Shown: positions 1 through 6,216, counted from the first letter of the stretch. The stretch: DNA of 9,416 bases from an uncultured Lachnospiraceae bacterium (GCA_902795715.1 CADBME010000022.1:1-9416); one strand, 5' to 3'. Program-made: numbers and translations. The notes: generated by a model from the letters alone, not told the origin.

Positions 1-288
1 ACGCCTTGCTGCAATGAACGTCTCATTCCTGTTTTGCTGATCATGACCAGCAATGCACCGGATACCATGTACCAGGGGCTTCTTGGGAATTATCAGGCGA
101 CCTTGAGTCGTTTTGTGGGACCGACAGAACTGTTAATTAGTGGTGATACCCTCCAGCTAAAGGACTACAGTAAGACAGATTGGCCCTGGACCTTGTTTGA
201 TCCGGAAGCGAAATACAGAAGGCATGACACTGTATTTCCCGAGGAATGCAATAAGGCTTTTGAGATGGGAGCTGCATTGGTCAGGTAG
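1..288 (+). CDS. Flavodoxin / NADPH-dependent FMN reductase-like protein, 3' end only
   Basis: The reading frame is open from base 1 and ends at TAG 286-288, so the window shows only the last 95 residues and the start lies upstream. The fragment begins with a Cys-Cys pair, then a beta-strand-like stretch (IPVLLIMTSN) followed by a Tyr-Gln-Gly helix, and later an LKDYSKTDWPWTLFDPEAKY segment. This layout resembles the C-terminal half of clostridial flavodoxin-fold NAD(P)H:FMN oxidoreductases of the multimeric WrbA-like group. These bind FMN and reduce quinones or other small electron acceptors in the cytoplasm. The FMN-binding N-terminal loop is outside the window, so the family call rests on general resemblance only. 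It is followed by an 80-base gap before the next start, with no clear terminator between them. Confidence 0.55.
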   Translation, partial: TPCCNERLIPVLLIMTSNAPDTMYQGLLGNYQATLSRFVGPTELLISGDTLQLKDYSKTDWPWTLFDPEAKYRRHDTVFPEECNKAFEMGAALVR

Positions 289-368
289 GGATAGTAGGGA
301 TGAGTCCGGATGACTGGCACTTATAAAAACCATGATGAAAATGAATCAAAAGAGTAAGGACAATGATT

Positions 369-560
369 ATGGGGATTTTTGATGTTAATGAAGAAAAATT
401 ACAGGCTTTATACCACAGAGCATGGGTTGAATCAGGAATGAGTCATGTCAATCCGAGAAAATACCCCTATCTGGACAGGGCTTTGCAAATTTATGCCAGG
501 GAGAATGAATGCACATATGACCAGGCATTGATTCTGGCTAAGACAGGAAAGAAGGTCTGA
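369..560 (+). CDS. Small hypothetical protein (63 aa)
   Basis: I do not recognise this protein. I chose ATG 369 over ATG 363 because the Shine-Dalgarno AAGGA (356-360) lies 8 bases from 369 but only 2 from 363. The product is soluble and mostly helical in appearance. It starts MGIFDVNEEKL, has a basic, aromatic middle (HVNPRKYPYLDRALQIYAR), and ends in a predicted helix and TGKKV. There is one Cys and no signal peptide or membrane segment. The stop is TGA 558-560, and the same frame stays open beyond it all the way into the alpha/beta hydrolase gene. The frame just after the TGA also looks protein-like. The gene may therefore be a complete small ORF, or the N-terminal part of a longer gene broken by this stop. 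Confidence 0.6.
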   Translation: MGIFDVNEEKLQALYHRAWVESGMSHVNPRKYPYLDRALQIYARENECTYDQALILAKTGKKV

Positions 561-747
561 TCGTCTGCTCCTGATTACAGTCTGGCCGGCCTGGCTGACC
601 AGCTGGGTATCCAGGTTCATAGTCAAAATCCCCAGGAGGAGCGATGCCGGATTATATGGCAGCTCTATCGGAGAATGGAGCGGTCTGGAACTGGAGAGAA
701 AGACGGAGCTGGCCAAGGTAAGAAATCAGGAGAAAATGGGGGGGTGA
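561..747 (+). pseudogene. Probable decayed coding sequence downstream of the 63-aa ORF
   Basis: From 561 the frame of the preceding gene continues without a stop and reads like protein (DYSLAGLADQLGIQVHSQ, then an Arg/Trp-rich helix IIWQLYRRMERS) up to about 683. After that this frame turns into Gly/Lys-rich low complexity. The next frame (codons in phase with 685) instead gives a charged helix, LELERKTELAKVRNQEKMGG, and stops at TGA 745-747. The simplest reading is one ancestral C-terminal region with an in-frame TGA at 558 and a single-base frameshift near 680-685. No good start codon with a ribosome site opens this segment on its own. I recognise no family. It could also be non-coding spacer that happens to lack stops. 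Confidence 0.35.
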
Positions 748-755
748 ATCCGTCG

Positions 756-1598
756 ATGGCGAGAGAATCCATGATTGAAAAGATACACCTTACATCCAAA
801 GGGCCTATCCACTATTGGATCAATGCTCCCGGACAGGTTACCGGTAAAGATATACAACTGATATTTCTGCCGGGACTTACAGCTGATTACAGGTTATTTC
901 AAAAGCAGATAGACTACTTTGCTGATAAGTATCGCCTCTTTGTCTGGGACGCCCCGGGGCATGCTTCTTCCTATCCCTTTGAAATGACATTCAGTTTAGA
1001 AGATAAAGCGAATTGGTTGAATGACATACTTGACCTGGAAGGATACCATAATCCCGTCATCATCGGACAGTCCATGGGCGGATATGTGGGACAGATGTTT
1101 GCACAGCTCTTTCCTGAAAAACTGCAGGGCTTTGTCTCCATAGATTCGGCTCCATTACAGAGACGGTATATGACCGGCGCAGAAATCTGGCTTCTCAAAC
1201 GGATGAAGCCGGTATACCGTTATTACCCCTGGAAAGTCCTGCTAAAACAGGGAACCAGAGGAGTAGCTGAATCAGTCTATGGAAGAAAACTGATGCTCCG
1301 AATGATGATGACCTATGACGGGGATCAGTACAGATATGCAGAACTGGCTGGCCATGGTTACCGCATACTGGCAGAAGCCGTCGAAGCGGATTTGCCATAT
1401 GAGATTCCATGCCCGGCCTTGTTAATCTGTGGCGAAAAAGATCGCGCCGGATCATGTATCAGATACAATAAGAAATGGCACAGAGAATCCGGAATTCCCA
1501 TCAAATGGATCAGAGGAGCCGGACACAATTCCAATACGGATAAACCGGACAGGATAAATCATTTGATAGAAAGATTTGTAGAGAAGAAGATCAGGTAG
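756..1598 (+). CDS. Alpha/beta hydrolase
   Basis: This is a 280-residue alpha/beta-hydrolase-fold enzyme, probably cytoplasmic, as no signal peptide is visible. The start at ATG 756 is supported by GGGGGTGA (740-747), one mismatch from a full anti-SD match, 8 bases upstream. The ATG at 771 is possible but has a weaker site. The catalytic triad can be read directly. The nucleophile is Ser106 in GQSMGG, the acid is Asp229 in GEKD, and the base is His257 in GAGH. An oxyanion-type loop, LPGLTAD, precedes these, and a DAPGHA motif follows strand 4. A lid-like insertion rich in Arg, Tyr and Met sits between nucleophile and acid. The length is normal for the family (250-300). The substrate cannot be deduced; esters or lactones are typical. 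The frame extends upstream without a stop to 561, but that stretch looks like unrelated decayed sequence. Confidence 0.9.
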   Translation: MARESMIEKIHLTSKGPIHYWINAPGQVTGKDIQLIFLPGLTADYRLFQKQIDYFADKYRLFVWDAPGHASSYPFEMTFSLEDKANWLNDILDLEGYHNPVIIGQSMGGYVGQMFAQLFPEKLQGFVSIDSAPLQRRYMTGAEIWLLKRMKPVYRYYPWKVLLKQGTRGVAESVYGRKLMLRMMMTYDGDQYRYAELAGHGYRILAEAVEADLPYEIPCPALLICGEKDRAGSCIRYNKKWHRESGIPIKWIRGAGHNSNTDKPDRINHLIERFVEKKIR

Positions 1599-1609
1599 GA
1601 TGAAGTGTT

Positions 1610-1641
1610 AAGGGGGAAACCCTTGCAAGGATATCTACCTT
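1610..1641 (+). repeat. Interlocking short inverted repeats before the zinc-ribbon gene
   Basis: AAGGG (1610-1614) pairs with CCCTT (1620-1624). CCTTGCAAGG (1621-1630) is a perfect 10-base palindrome. AAGG (1627-1630) pairs again with CCTT (1638-1641). The three pairings share bases and cannot all form at once. They sit just upstream of the ribosome site (AAAGGAG, 1648-1654). They could form a structured leader or a weak end signal for the hydrolase gene. There is no T-run, so a classical terminator is unlikely. Confidence 0.35.
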
Positions 1642-1662
1642 GAATATAAAGGAGACAATCAT

Positions 1663-1929
1663 ATGTATTACGTACCGGATGGAACAGAACGTTGTGGTTT
1701 TTACGAATGTGAGGAATGCAGGCAGAGGTTCCTGGATGTCCGTATTGCACCGCGTATTCCATGCCCCTATTGTGGAGAAGAACATGACATGGAAATCGGA
1801 CCGGATGATGCCATGCCGGAAGAGAAAGAGTTTGCAAAACTCCTCCAGATGATACAGGGTGAGGATGTTGAGAAATATGATACCTTGCTGAGCCTTGCAA
1901 TTACAGGAGGAGATTACAGTTGGATCTGA
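1663..1929 (+). CDS. Small zinc-ribbon protein (88 aa)
   Basis: The start is well supported by AAAGGAG (1648-1654) 8 bases before ATG 1663. The N-terminal half carries two Cys-x-x-Cys knuckles, C16-EE-C19 and C34-PY-C37, with 14 residues between them, plus C11. This is the layout of a rubredoxin-like or zinc-ribbon metal site. The C-terminal half is acidic and helical, without membrane segments. Proteins of this kind usually bind zinc structurally and act in protein or nucleic-acid contacts; the specific role is unknown to me. It lies 64 bases after the hydrolase and 52 bases before the kptA remnant on the same strand, so co-transcription is possible. I do not recognise a named family. Confidence 0.8.
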   Translation: MYYVPDGTERCGFYECEECRQRFLDVRIAPRIPCPYCGEEHDMEIGPDDAMPEEKEFAKLLQMIQGEDVEKYDTLLSLAITGGDYSWI

Positions 1930-1981
1930 CGGATGGGATGTTATAGTTTTGTAGTAGTAAATTTTGAGACAGAGGGCAAAG

Positions 1982-2353
1982 ATGAAAAAAGTGAGATCCG
2001 ATAAGCGGATGAAGAACACAAGTAAATTCATATCCCTGATTTTGCGTCACAAACCTGAAGCCATCGGTATATCACTGGACGAACATGGATGGGCAGATGT
2101 CCGGGACTTGATTGATGGAATTAACCGGTCCCCAGGTCATTCCCTGGATATGGAGAAGCTGGAAGAAATAGTGCGGACTGATGAAAAACAGAGATATTCC
2201 TTTAACGAGGATCATAACTTGATCCGGGCTAACCAGGGGCATTCTATACCGGTAGATGTGGAACTTGAGGAAAAGACTCCTCCGGATATCCTCTGGCATG
2301 GTACCGGCGAGAAATATGTCTCTTCGATCGATGATCAGGGCTTTCTCAGTTGA
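1982..2353 (+). pseudogene. kptA: RNA 2'-phosphotransferase KptA (Tpt1), C-terminally truncated
   Basis: KptA/Tpt1 removes a 2'-phosphate from RNA using NAD+, giving ADP-ribose 1'',2''-cyclic phosphate. The N-terminal part is well preserved. It has SLILRH with the Arg22-His23 pair, the DEHGWADV segment, QRYSF with Arg71, the RANQGHS motif (residues 82-88) and the ADP-ribosyltransferase-type LWHGT (104-108). ATG 1982 is preferred, with AGAGGG (1971-1976) upstream; a TTG at 1964 is less likely. The protein then stops after QGFLS at residue 123, whereas family members run about 180 residues. The missing part carries the last strands and the fourth essential Arg (Arg138 in yeast Tpt1). It is replaced by another gene in a different frame, so this is a deletion product and probably inactive. 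Start and family are confident; loss of function is inferred. Confidence 0.88.
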
Positions 2354-2969
2354 GGAACATGTGTCTTCCTTGTTTTGGTGGACTGGGGATCCGGACCAGG
2401 ATCCCTGGGTTTGGAGAGAGTTGATTGCAGCAGACCACCAGGTAGCCTATGGAAAGTTCTTTGATAAAAAAGCCGGGTTTATCAGCCTCAGATGGCTGCC
2501 CTATTTCGCGAATGCCCGAAGAAACGGTTATGATTTTGATGCACGATGGGAAGACGGCCTGGCCAGTCGCAGGGAAAAGATAATTATGGACCAGCTGACG
2601 GACAAAGATTCTGACGGAGACATGACTTTCCCGGACAGACAGATTCTTTCAACGAATCTAAAGAAACAGGCTGGCTTTGGAAAAAACGGGGAGAAAAATT
2701 ATCCGGGCATCATTACCGGACTTCAGATGCAGACCTACCTTGTGATTTCTGATTTTCACAGGAGGGTGAATAAGAAATGGGCCGCTTATGGTATGCCTGT
2801 CTCAGTCCTCCAGCCTCCGGAAGCCATCTGGGGATATGAGGCTGTCACCAGTGCTTATCATGAAGATCCTGCAAAATCCTGGCAGAGAATCTATGATCAT
2901 ATGGAGAAACTGTATCCCGGACACAAAGATAAGGATGTCGTTAAGATGATTGGGAAAAAACCGGCATGA
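2340..2969 (+). pseudogene. AlkZ-related-type clostridial protein, N-terminus deleted
   Basis: From the codon at 2340 the frame abruptly becomes convincing protein: AFSVEEH, then WWTGDPDQDPWVWRELIA, AYGKFFDKKAGFIS, YFANARRNGYDFDARWEDGL, an AGFGKNGEKN loop, LQMQTYLVISDF, and PPEAIWGYEAVTSAY. As I recall, this matches a family common in Clostridia, partly annotated as AlkZ-related or simply hypothetical. Intact members start about 20-25 residues before the GFSVEEH segment. That beginning is missing here. Upstream, the same frame runs through kptA DNA to an ATG at 2256, but those residues are out-of-frame kptA and there is no proper ribosome site. The 209 remaining codons and TGA 2967-2969 are intact, which suggests the damage is recent. 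The DNA-glycosylase link is uncertain. No promoter is evident. Confidence 0.7.
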
Positions 2970-3006
2970 GGGAGTATCTGTGAATTGAGAAGATGGGGGA
3001 ATGGCC

Positions 3007-3234
3007 ATGCATCTAAATAAGAAGCATTTTCGATTTATAGGCACTATTGCGTTCACTATTCTAGGTGTCTTTATAGTTCCTCATATTGTAAAGAAAATGG
3101 GTGTTTATTTTTATAAAATTTCTTTAAAAAGGGATGAAATTGACTTTGACAATCTTGGCCCTGAAATTGTGCCAAAGGACCAGGAAAGAAAAAGAATCCG
3201 GAGAAGGAGGTGGAGCAATAAATATGGCAATTAA
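3007..3234 (+). CDS. Small single-helix membrane protein, coupled to GTPase
   Basis: A 75-residue protein starts at ATG 3007, with GGGGGA (2995-3000) 6 bases upstream; ATG 3001 in the same frame is too close to that site. A basic N-terminus (HLNKKHFR) precedes one hydrophobic segment (FIGTIAFTILGVFIVPHIV, about residues 9-27). A soluble tail follows, containing DEIDFDNLGPEIVPKD and ending in a cluster of Arg and Lys (RKRIRRRR). The tail is probably cytoplasmic, given its basic end. The last 11 bases overlap the start of the downstream GTPase gene, a layout typical of translational coupling and of proteins that work together. I do not recognise a named family. A membrane anchor or partner for the GTPase is an inference from this overlap alone. 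Confidence 0.72.
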   Translation: MHLNKKHFRFIGTIAFTILGVFIVPHIVKKMGVYFYKISLKRDEIDFDNLGPEIVPKDQERKRIRRRRWSNKYGN

Positions 3235-4357
3235 CACGGATAAGATAGCGCAGGAAGCCATAGAGGCCATAGCAGAAAAGATTAAAAATCTGAATACACT
3301 TAACATTATTGTTGCCGGGAAAACCGGGGTTGGAAAAAGCACTCTGATCAATGCCGTATTTAAGGAGAAATTAGCCGAAACGGGCATAGGGAAACCTGTC
3401 ACTGACCACATGAGGAAGATTACTAAAAAGGGCATTCCCCTTGTCATATATGATACACGGGGATTTGAGCTGGGAAAAGAAGTGCAGTCTCAAGTGAAAC
3501 AGGAAGTAGTGGATACTATTAATAAAGGAATTGCTGCTCATGATATCAACAAGGCTATCCACTGTATATGGTACTGTATTAACACAGCATCAAATCGTGT
3601 TGAGCCTGAGGAAATAGAGTGGTTAAAAGAGCTTTCAAAGGAAAACCAGATAACCCAGGTTCCGATCATTATTGTTCTGACTCAATCTTTCTCCAGAAAA
3701 AATGCAAATGAATTGAGAAAGTTGTTGTTAGATGAAAACCTGGATGTTGTTCAGATTGTGCCCGTACTTGCGCAGGACTACGAAATCGATGACGATTATG
3801 TTGCCAAATCTTACGGCTTAGATGTACTAATTCATGTGATGGGGGAAGTGTTGCCAGACGAGCTGGTGGACACACTTCAGAATGTTCAGATAGCTTGTCT
3901 GGCTGAAAAGAAGAAAAGAGCCCAGGCAATAATCGCTGCATCAACGCTTGCAGCCGCTGGAGAAGGGGCAGCACCGATTCCTTTTCAAGATTGTATGCTT
4001 TTGATACCAACACAGCTTTCCATGATTGCTTCGATTACCGCAATATTTGGGTTTGATGTCAATAAAAGTATTCTGACTGCTTTTCTTTCTTCCACTTTAG
4101 GTACGGGAGGGGCAACATTACTTGGGAAAACCATAGTTTCTAATCTGATAAAAATGATACCAGGTGTAGGAACGGTTGCCGGCGGAGCAATATCTGCAGG
4201 CACGGCTGGTATTATTACAGCAGCTCTTGGAGAGGCTTATGTCGGGATTATGTCTCTGGTTTTTAATGGAGAGATGAGTATAGATGATTTATCCACCAAA
4301 AAGGGCAAAAGTATTATGACAAATCTTTTTAAACAAGAACTGATGAAGAAAAGATAA
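3224..4357 (+). CDS. GTPase with DUF697-like C-terminal membrane domain
   Basis: This is a 377-residue P-loop GTPase. The G1 motif is GKTGVGKS (residues 32-39), a likely G2 Thr is T60, G3 is DTRG (77-80), and the G4 position reads TQS (153-155) instead of the usual NKxD, as in several HSR1/Era-like relatives. From about residue 234 the protein changes into alanine- and glycine-rich hydrophobic helices (AIIAASTLAAAGEGAAPIP, then SMIASITAIFGF and GTVAGGAISAGTAGIITAAL). This resembles DUF697/YcjF-type domains, which associate with membranes. It ends in a basic tail. The start at ATG 3224 follows AAGGAGG (3204-3210) with a long 13-base gap. The gene overlaps the small membrane protein by 11 bases. 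Membrane remodelling, stress response or assembly roles are known for such GTPases, but none can be assigned here. There is no obvious terminator after it. Confidence 0.87.
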   Translation: MAINTDKIAQEAIEAIAEKIKNLNTLNIIVAGKTGVGKSTLINAVFKEKLAETGIGKPVTDHMRKITKKGIPLVIYDTRGFELGKEVQSQVKQEVVDTINKGIAAHDINKAIHCIWYCINTASNRVEPEEIEWLKELSKENQITQVPIIIVLTQSFSRKNANELRKLLLDENLDVVQIVPVLAQDYEIDDDYVAKSYGLDVLIHVMGEVLPDELVDTLQNVQIACLAEKKKRAQAIIAASTLAAAGEGAAPIPFQDCMLLIPTQLSMIASITAIFGFDVNKSILTAFLSSTLGTGGATLLGKTIVSNLIKMIPGVGTVAGGAISAGTAGIITAALGEAYVGIMSLVFNGEMSIDDLSTKKGKSIMTNLFKQELMKKR

Positions 4358-4454
4358 CAAACCAGAGCCAATTCATTTCTTCTTACACCCGGAGGAAAGC
4401 GCTGACACGCTGCGCAACGCAAAGGCACTCGCCAAAGCGGTTAAGATTAAATAA
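4347..4454 (+). pseudogene. Possible orphan 3' coding remnant
   Basis: Between the GTPase and yaaA, one frame is open for 35 codons and reads like a protein C-terminus (HPEESADTLRNAKALAKAVK, then IK and TAA 4452-4454). It has no start codon and no ribosome site. Bases about 4388-4440 are clearly more GC-rich than the flanks. It could be the tail of a gene deleted from this spot. It could equally be chance in a 122-base spacer. I recognise no family. Confidence 0.25.
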
Positions 4455-4479
4455 TTAGATTGAAGGAAAAGAATGTGAA

Positions 4480-5247
4480 ATGAGAATTATTATCTCTCCG
4501 GCCAAGCAGATGCGGGTAGACACGGATTCATTTATCTGTAAGGAGCTTCCGGTTTTTATGGATAAGACGGAAGTTCTGATGAAATGGGTCCGGAGCCTTT
4601 CCTACCAGGAACAGAAAAAGCTCTGGGCCTGCAGTGACAAGATCGCTCTCCAGAACACAAAGAGATTTGCCACTATGGATCTTACCGGGAATCTCACAGC
4701 CGCTTTGCTGGCCTACGACGGAATTCAATATACCTATATGGCGCCGGCGGTCTTTGAAGATGGTCAGTATGATTATTTACAGGAACATCTCCGTATCCTC
4801 TCCGGATTCTACGGGGTACTGAAGCCCATGGACGGGGTAGTTCCATACCGCCTGGAGATGCAGGCCAAAGCAGCCGTGGAAGGACACAAAAACCTCTATG
4901 ACTTCTGGGGCGACAGCCTGTATCGGGAAGTCATTGACGACAGCAGGGTCATTATCAATCTTGCCTCCAGAGAATACTCCAAATGTATTGAGAAATACCT
5001 GCAGCCTGGCGACCGCATGATTACCTGCATATTTGGCCAGCCCCAGGGCGATAAAATTGTCCAGAAAGGGGTCTATGCCAAGATGGCCAGAGGGGAAATG
5101 GTACGCTTCATGGCAGGAATCCAGGCCGGGACACCGGAACGGATCAAGGCATTCAGCTGGTCCGGATACCAATACGATCCCAACCGCTCATCCGATTGTG
5201 AATACGTATTCATCCGCACCCAGATACCCGGTAAAAGAAAAAAATGA
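4480..5247 (+). CDS. yaaA: Peroxide stress protein YaaA (DUF328/UPF0246)
   Basis: The 255-residue product begins MRIIISPAKQM, the signature start of YaaA. It carries further family features: LLAYDGIQYTYM, then HLRILSGFYGVLKPMDGVVP followed by YRLEMQAK, and INLASREYSK. The length matches the family (about 245-260). In Escherichia coli, YaaA is induced by peroxide and limits DNA and protein damage by keeping free iron low; structural work on the family shows a DNA-binding-type fold. The role here is inferred from homology. The ATG at 4480 has AAGGAA (4463-4468) 11 bases upstream. The gene is complete and appears monocistronic: it is preceded by a 122-base spacer and followed by a 157-base regulatory region with its own promoter for the next gene. 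Confidence 0.93.
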   Translation: MRIIISPAKQMRVDTDSFICKELPVFMDKTEVLMKWVRSLSYQEQKKLWACSDKIALQNTKRFATMDLTGNLTAALLAYDGIQYTYMAPAVFEDGQYDYLQEHLRILSGFYGVLKPMDGVVPYRLEMQAKAAVEGHKNLYDFWGDSLYREVIDDSRVIINLASREYSKCIEKYLQPGDRMITCIFGQPQGDKIVQKGVYAKMARGEMVRFMAGIQAGTPERIKAFSWSGYQYDPNRSSDCEYVFIRTQIPGKRKK

Positions 5248-5268
5248 ATTACTAGAAAACACAAATGA

Positions 5269-5310
5269 AACATTTGATAACAATTGATAAATACAAATGT
5301 TATTTGATAT
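5269..5310 (+). promoter_or_regulatory. Candidate operator: inverted and helix-phased direct repeats
   Basis: AACATTTG (5269-5276) and CAAATGTT (5294-5301) form a perfect 8-base inverted repeat with a 17-base gap. Overlapping it, TTGATA occurs at 5274, 5284 and 5304, that is at spacings of 10 and 20 bases, one face of the helix. The third copy is the -35 box of the promoter at 5304-5332. This is the kind of layout seen for regulator binding beside a promoter. AT-rich sequence makes chance repeats more likely, so this remains a candidate. Confidence 0.4.
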
Positions 5311-5332
5311 TTATGGATAAGTATAGTATTAT
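5304..5332 (+). promoter_or_regulatory. Sigma-A type promoter for the zinc-ribbon membrane protein gene
   Basis: TTGATA (5304-5309), a 17-base spacer and TATTAT (5327-5332) give one mismatch per hexamer from the consensus. Transcription would start near 5339, giving a leader of about 65 bases before ATG 5405. Confidence 0.7.
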
Positions 5333-5339
5333 ATTTTTT

Positions 5340-5379
5340 AGAAGAATTGTGATGAAAGACAACTTCTTCATCATTTTTT
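5340..5379 (+). promoter_or_regulatory. Leader with mutually exclusive hairpins, terminator-like
   Basis: TGATGAA (5350-5356) pairs with TTCATCA (5367-5373) and is followed at once by six Ts (5374-5379), the layout of a weak intrinsic terminator. An alternative hairpin uses AGAAG (5340-5344) with CTTCT (5363-5367) and TTGT (5347-5350) with ACAA (5359-5362), sharing bases with the first, so only one can form. The position right after the predicted start of transcription would fit attenuation of the downstream gene. It could instead be a terminator for yaaA. The stems are short and AT-rich, so stability is doubtful. Confidence 0.35.
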
Positions 5380-5404
5380 GCAAAAGAAGAAAGGAGAGAA
5401 AATT

Positions 5405-5734
5405 ATGGCTTTTTGTAAAAGATGTGGACAGGAAATACCTGACAATGTAGCAGTTTGTCCTCACTGTGGTGAACCTCAGGGTGCAGGATCAGCCCCGGCA
5501 GCAGACGATAACGGCGGATTTGGATGGGGACTTCTTGGTTTCTGTATTCCTGTTGTAGGATTGATTCTTTTCCTGGTATGGAAAGACACTAAACCTGTTA
5601 CAGCGAAAGCAGCCGGTATGGGAGCCCTTATTTCTGTAATTATTGGCGTAGTCTTCTATATTCTTGCCTTTATCATAGGCATAGCAGGAGCTGCATCAGC
5701 CAGCAGCGCTGTAACGACTCTGCTTCTCATGTAA
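5405..5734 (+). CDS. Zinc-ribbon membrane protein (109 aa)
   Basis: The protein starts MAFCKRCGQEIPDNVAVCPHC, a zinc_ribbon_2-type N-terminus with ligands C4, C7, C18 and C21. A short Gly/Ala/Asp-rich linker follows, then two hydrophobic segments (about residues 40-59 and 72-97) joined by a short polar loop with KDTKPVTAKA. The start at ATG 5405 has AAGGAG (5391-5396) 8 bases upstream. Such proteins are abundant in Clostridia; the ribbon faces the cytoplasm in most models, and the function is unknown. The next gene begins 5 bases after the stop, implying an operon. Expression probably comes from the promoter at 5304-5332, through the hairpin leader. Confidence 0.85.
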   Translation: MAFCKRCGQEIPDNVAVCPHCGEPQGAGSAPAADDNGGFGWGLLGFCIPVVGLILFLVWKDTKPVTAKAAGMGALISVIIGVVFYILAFIIGIAGAASASSAVTTLLLM

Positions 5735-5739
5735 CAGCC

Positions 5740-6129
5740 ATGCAGCCAACGGCCAGGCAGCGGCTGATCGGATGGTCTTACAAATACCTGCCCATGATAT
5801 TCGGATGCCATTGCATCCCGGAACGATGTCTGGCCTATAAAGGAAGGCCATTTCCAATCTGTGCAAGATGCACAGGCGAGGGAATAGGAATTCTGCTTGC
5901 CATAGCCGCAATCGGAATCAGGCATCCGGCATGGTATATCCTCCTCTTGATGGTGGTTCCCATGCTCCTTGACGCCATCGTTCAAAGAGTTACATCTTAT
6001 GAAAGTAACAACACAAAAAGGCTGATCACGGGAGCTCTGTTCGGATATGCAGGATTCACTTTGTTACTGCTATCCTTTTGGTATACATACCAGTATGGCT
6101 ATCATTTTGGATTGAGAATATTTAGATAA
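5740..6129 (+). CDS. DUF2085 family membrane protein
   Basis: The 129-residue protein carries the DUF2085 signature: a CH motif (C23-H24), IPERC, a basic GRPFP segment, then CARCTG (C41, C44) leading straight into a membrane helix. About three hydrophobic segments follow: residues 48-60, 63-83 (WYILLLMVVPMLLDAIV) and 95-120 (ITGALFGYAGFTLLLLSFW). The conserved Cys/His set hints at metal or redox chemistry at the membrane face, but the family has no established function that I know. ATG 5740 lies 5 bases after the upstream stop and has no clear ribosome site of its own, so it is probably translated by coupling to the zinc-ribbon gene. The stop codon is followed after a single base by the long palindrome at 6131. 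Confidence 0.87.
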   Translation: MQPTARQRLIGWSYKYLPMIFGCHCIPERCLAYKGRPFPICARCTGEGIGILLAIAAIGIRHPAWYILLLMVVPMLLDAIVQRVTSYESNNTKRLITGALFGYAGFTLLLLSFWYTYQYGYHFGLRIFR

Positions 6130-6130
6130 T

Positions 6131-6216
6131 GTGGGACAGTGGGGACGTTTCTTTCTGTCCCACTTTGTTAAAGCCGAAACAAAGTGGGACAGAAAGAAAC
6201 GTCCCCACTGTCCCAC
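6131..6216. repeat. Long perfect palindrome, copy 1 (REP/BIME-like)
   Basis: Two 39-base arms (6131-6169 and 6178-6216) are exact reverse complements around an 8-base loop (6170-6177). Each arm is itself a smaller hairpin: GTGGGACAG (6131-6139) pairs with CTGTCCCAC (6155-6163), and the same happens in the right arm. The element can therefore fold as one long stem or as two hairpins. A second, diverged copy lies at 8367-8450. GGGACAGTGGGGACG-type palindromes are, as I recall, dispersed in many Firmicutes genomes and resemble REP elements mobilised by RAYT (Y1-type) transposases. No transposase is present here. It starts one base after the DUF2085 stop codon. Confidence 0.9.

Noticed and set aside
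558..560. In-frame TGA as a selenocysteine codon
   Set aside because: No convincing bacterial SECIS hairpin follows, there is no redox motif around the codon, and a frameshift is also needed further on. Decay or a true stop is simpler.
2256..2339. ATG 2256 as the genuine start of the AlkZ-related-type gene
   Set aside because: These codons are kptA sequence read out of frame, the ribosome site is absent, and the protein-like character begins only at 2340.
2330..2356. Programmed frameshift making a KptA fusion protein
   Set aside because: No slippery site or stimulatory structure is visible. Both partners lack essential ends at the join, which fits a deletion better.
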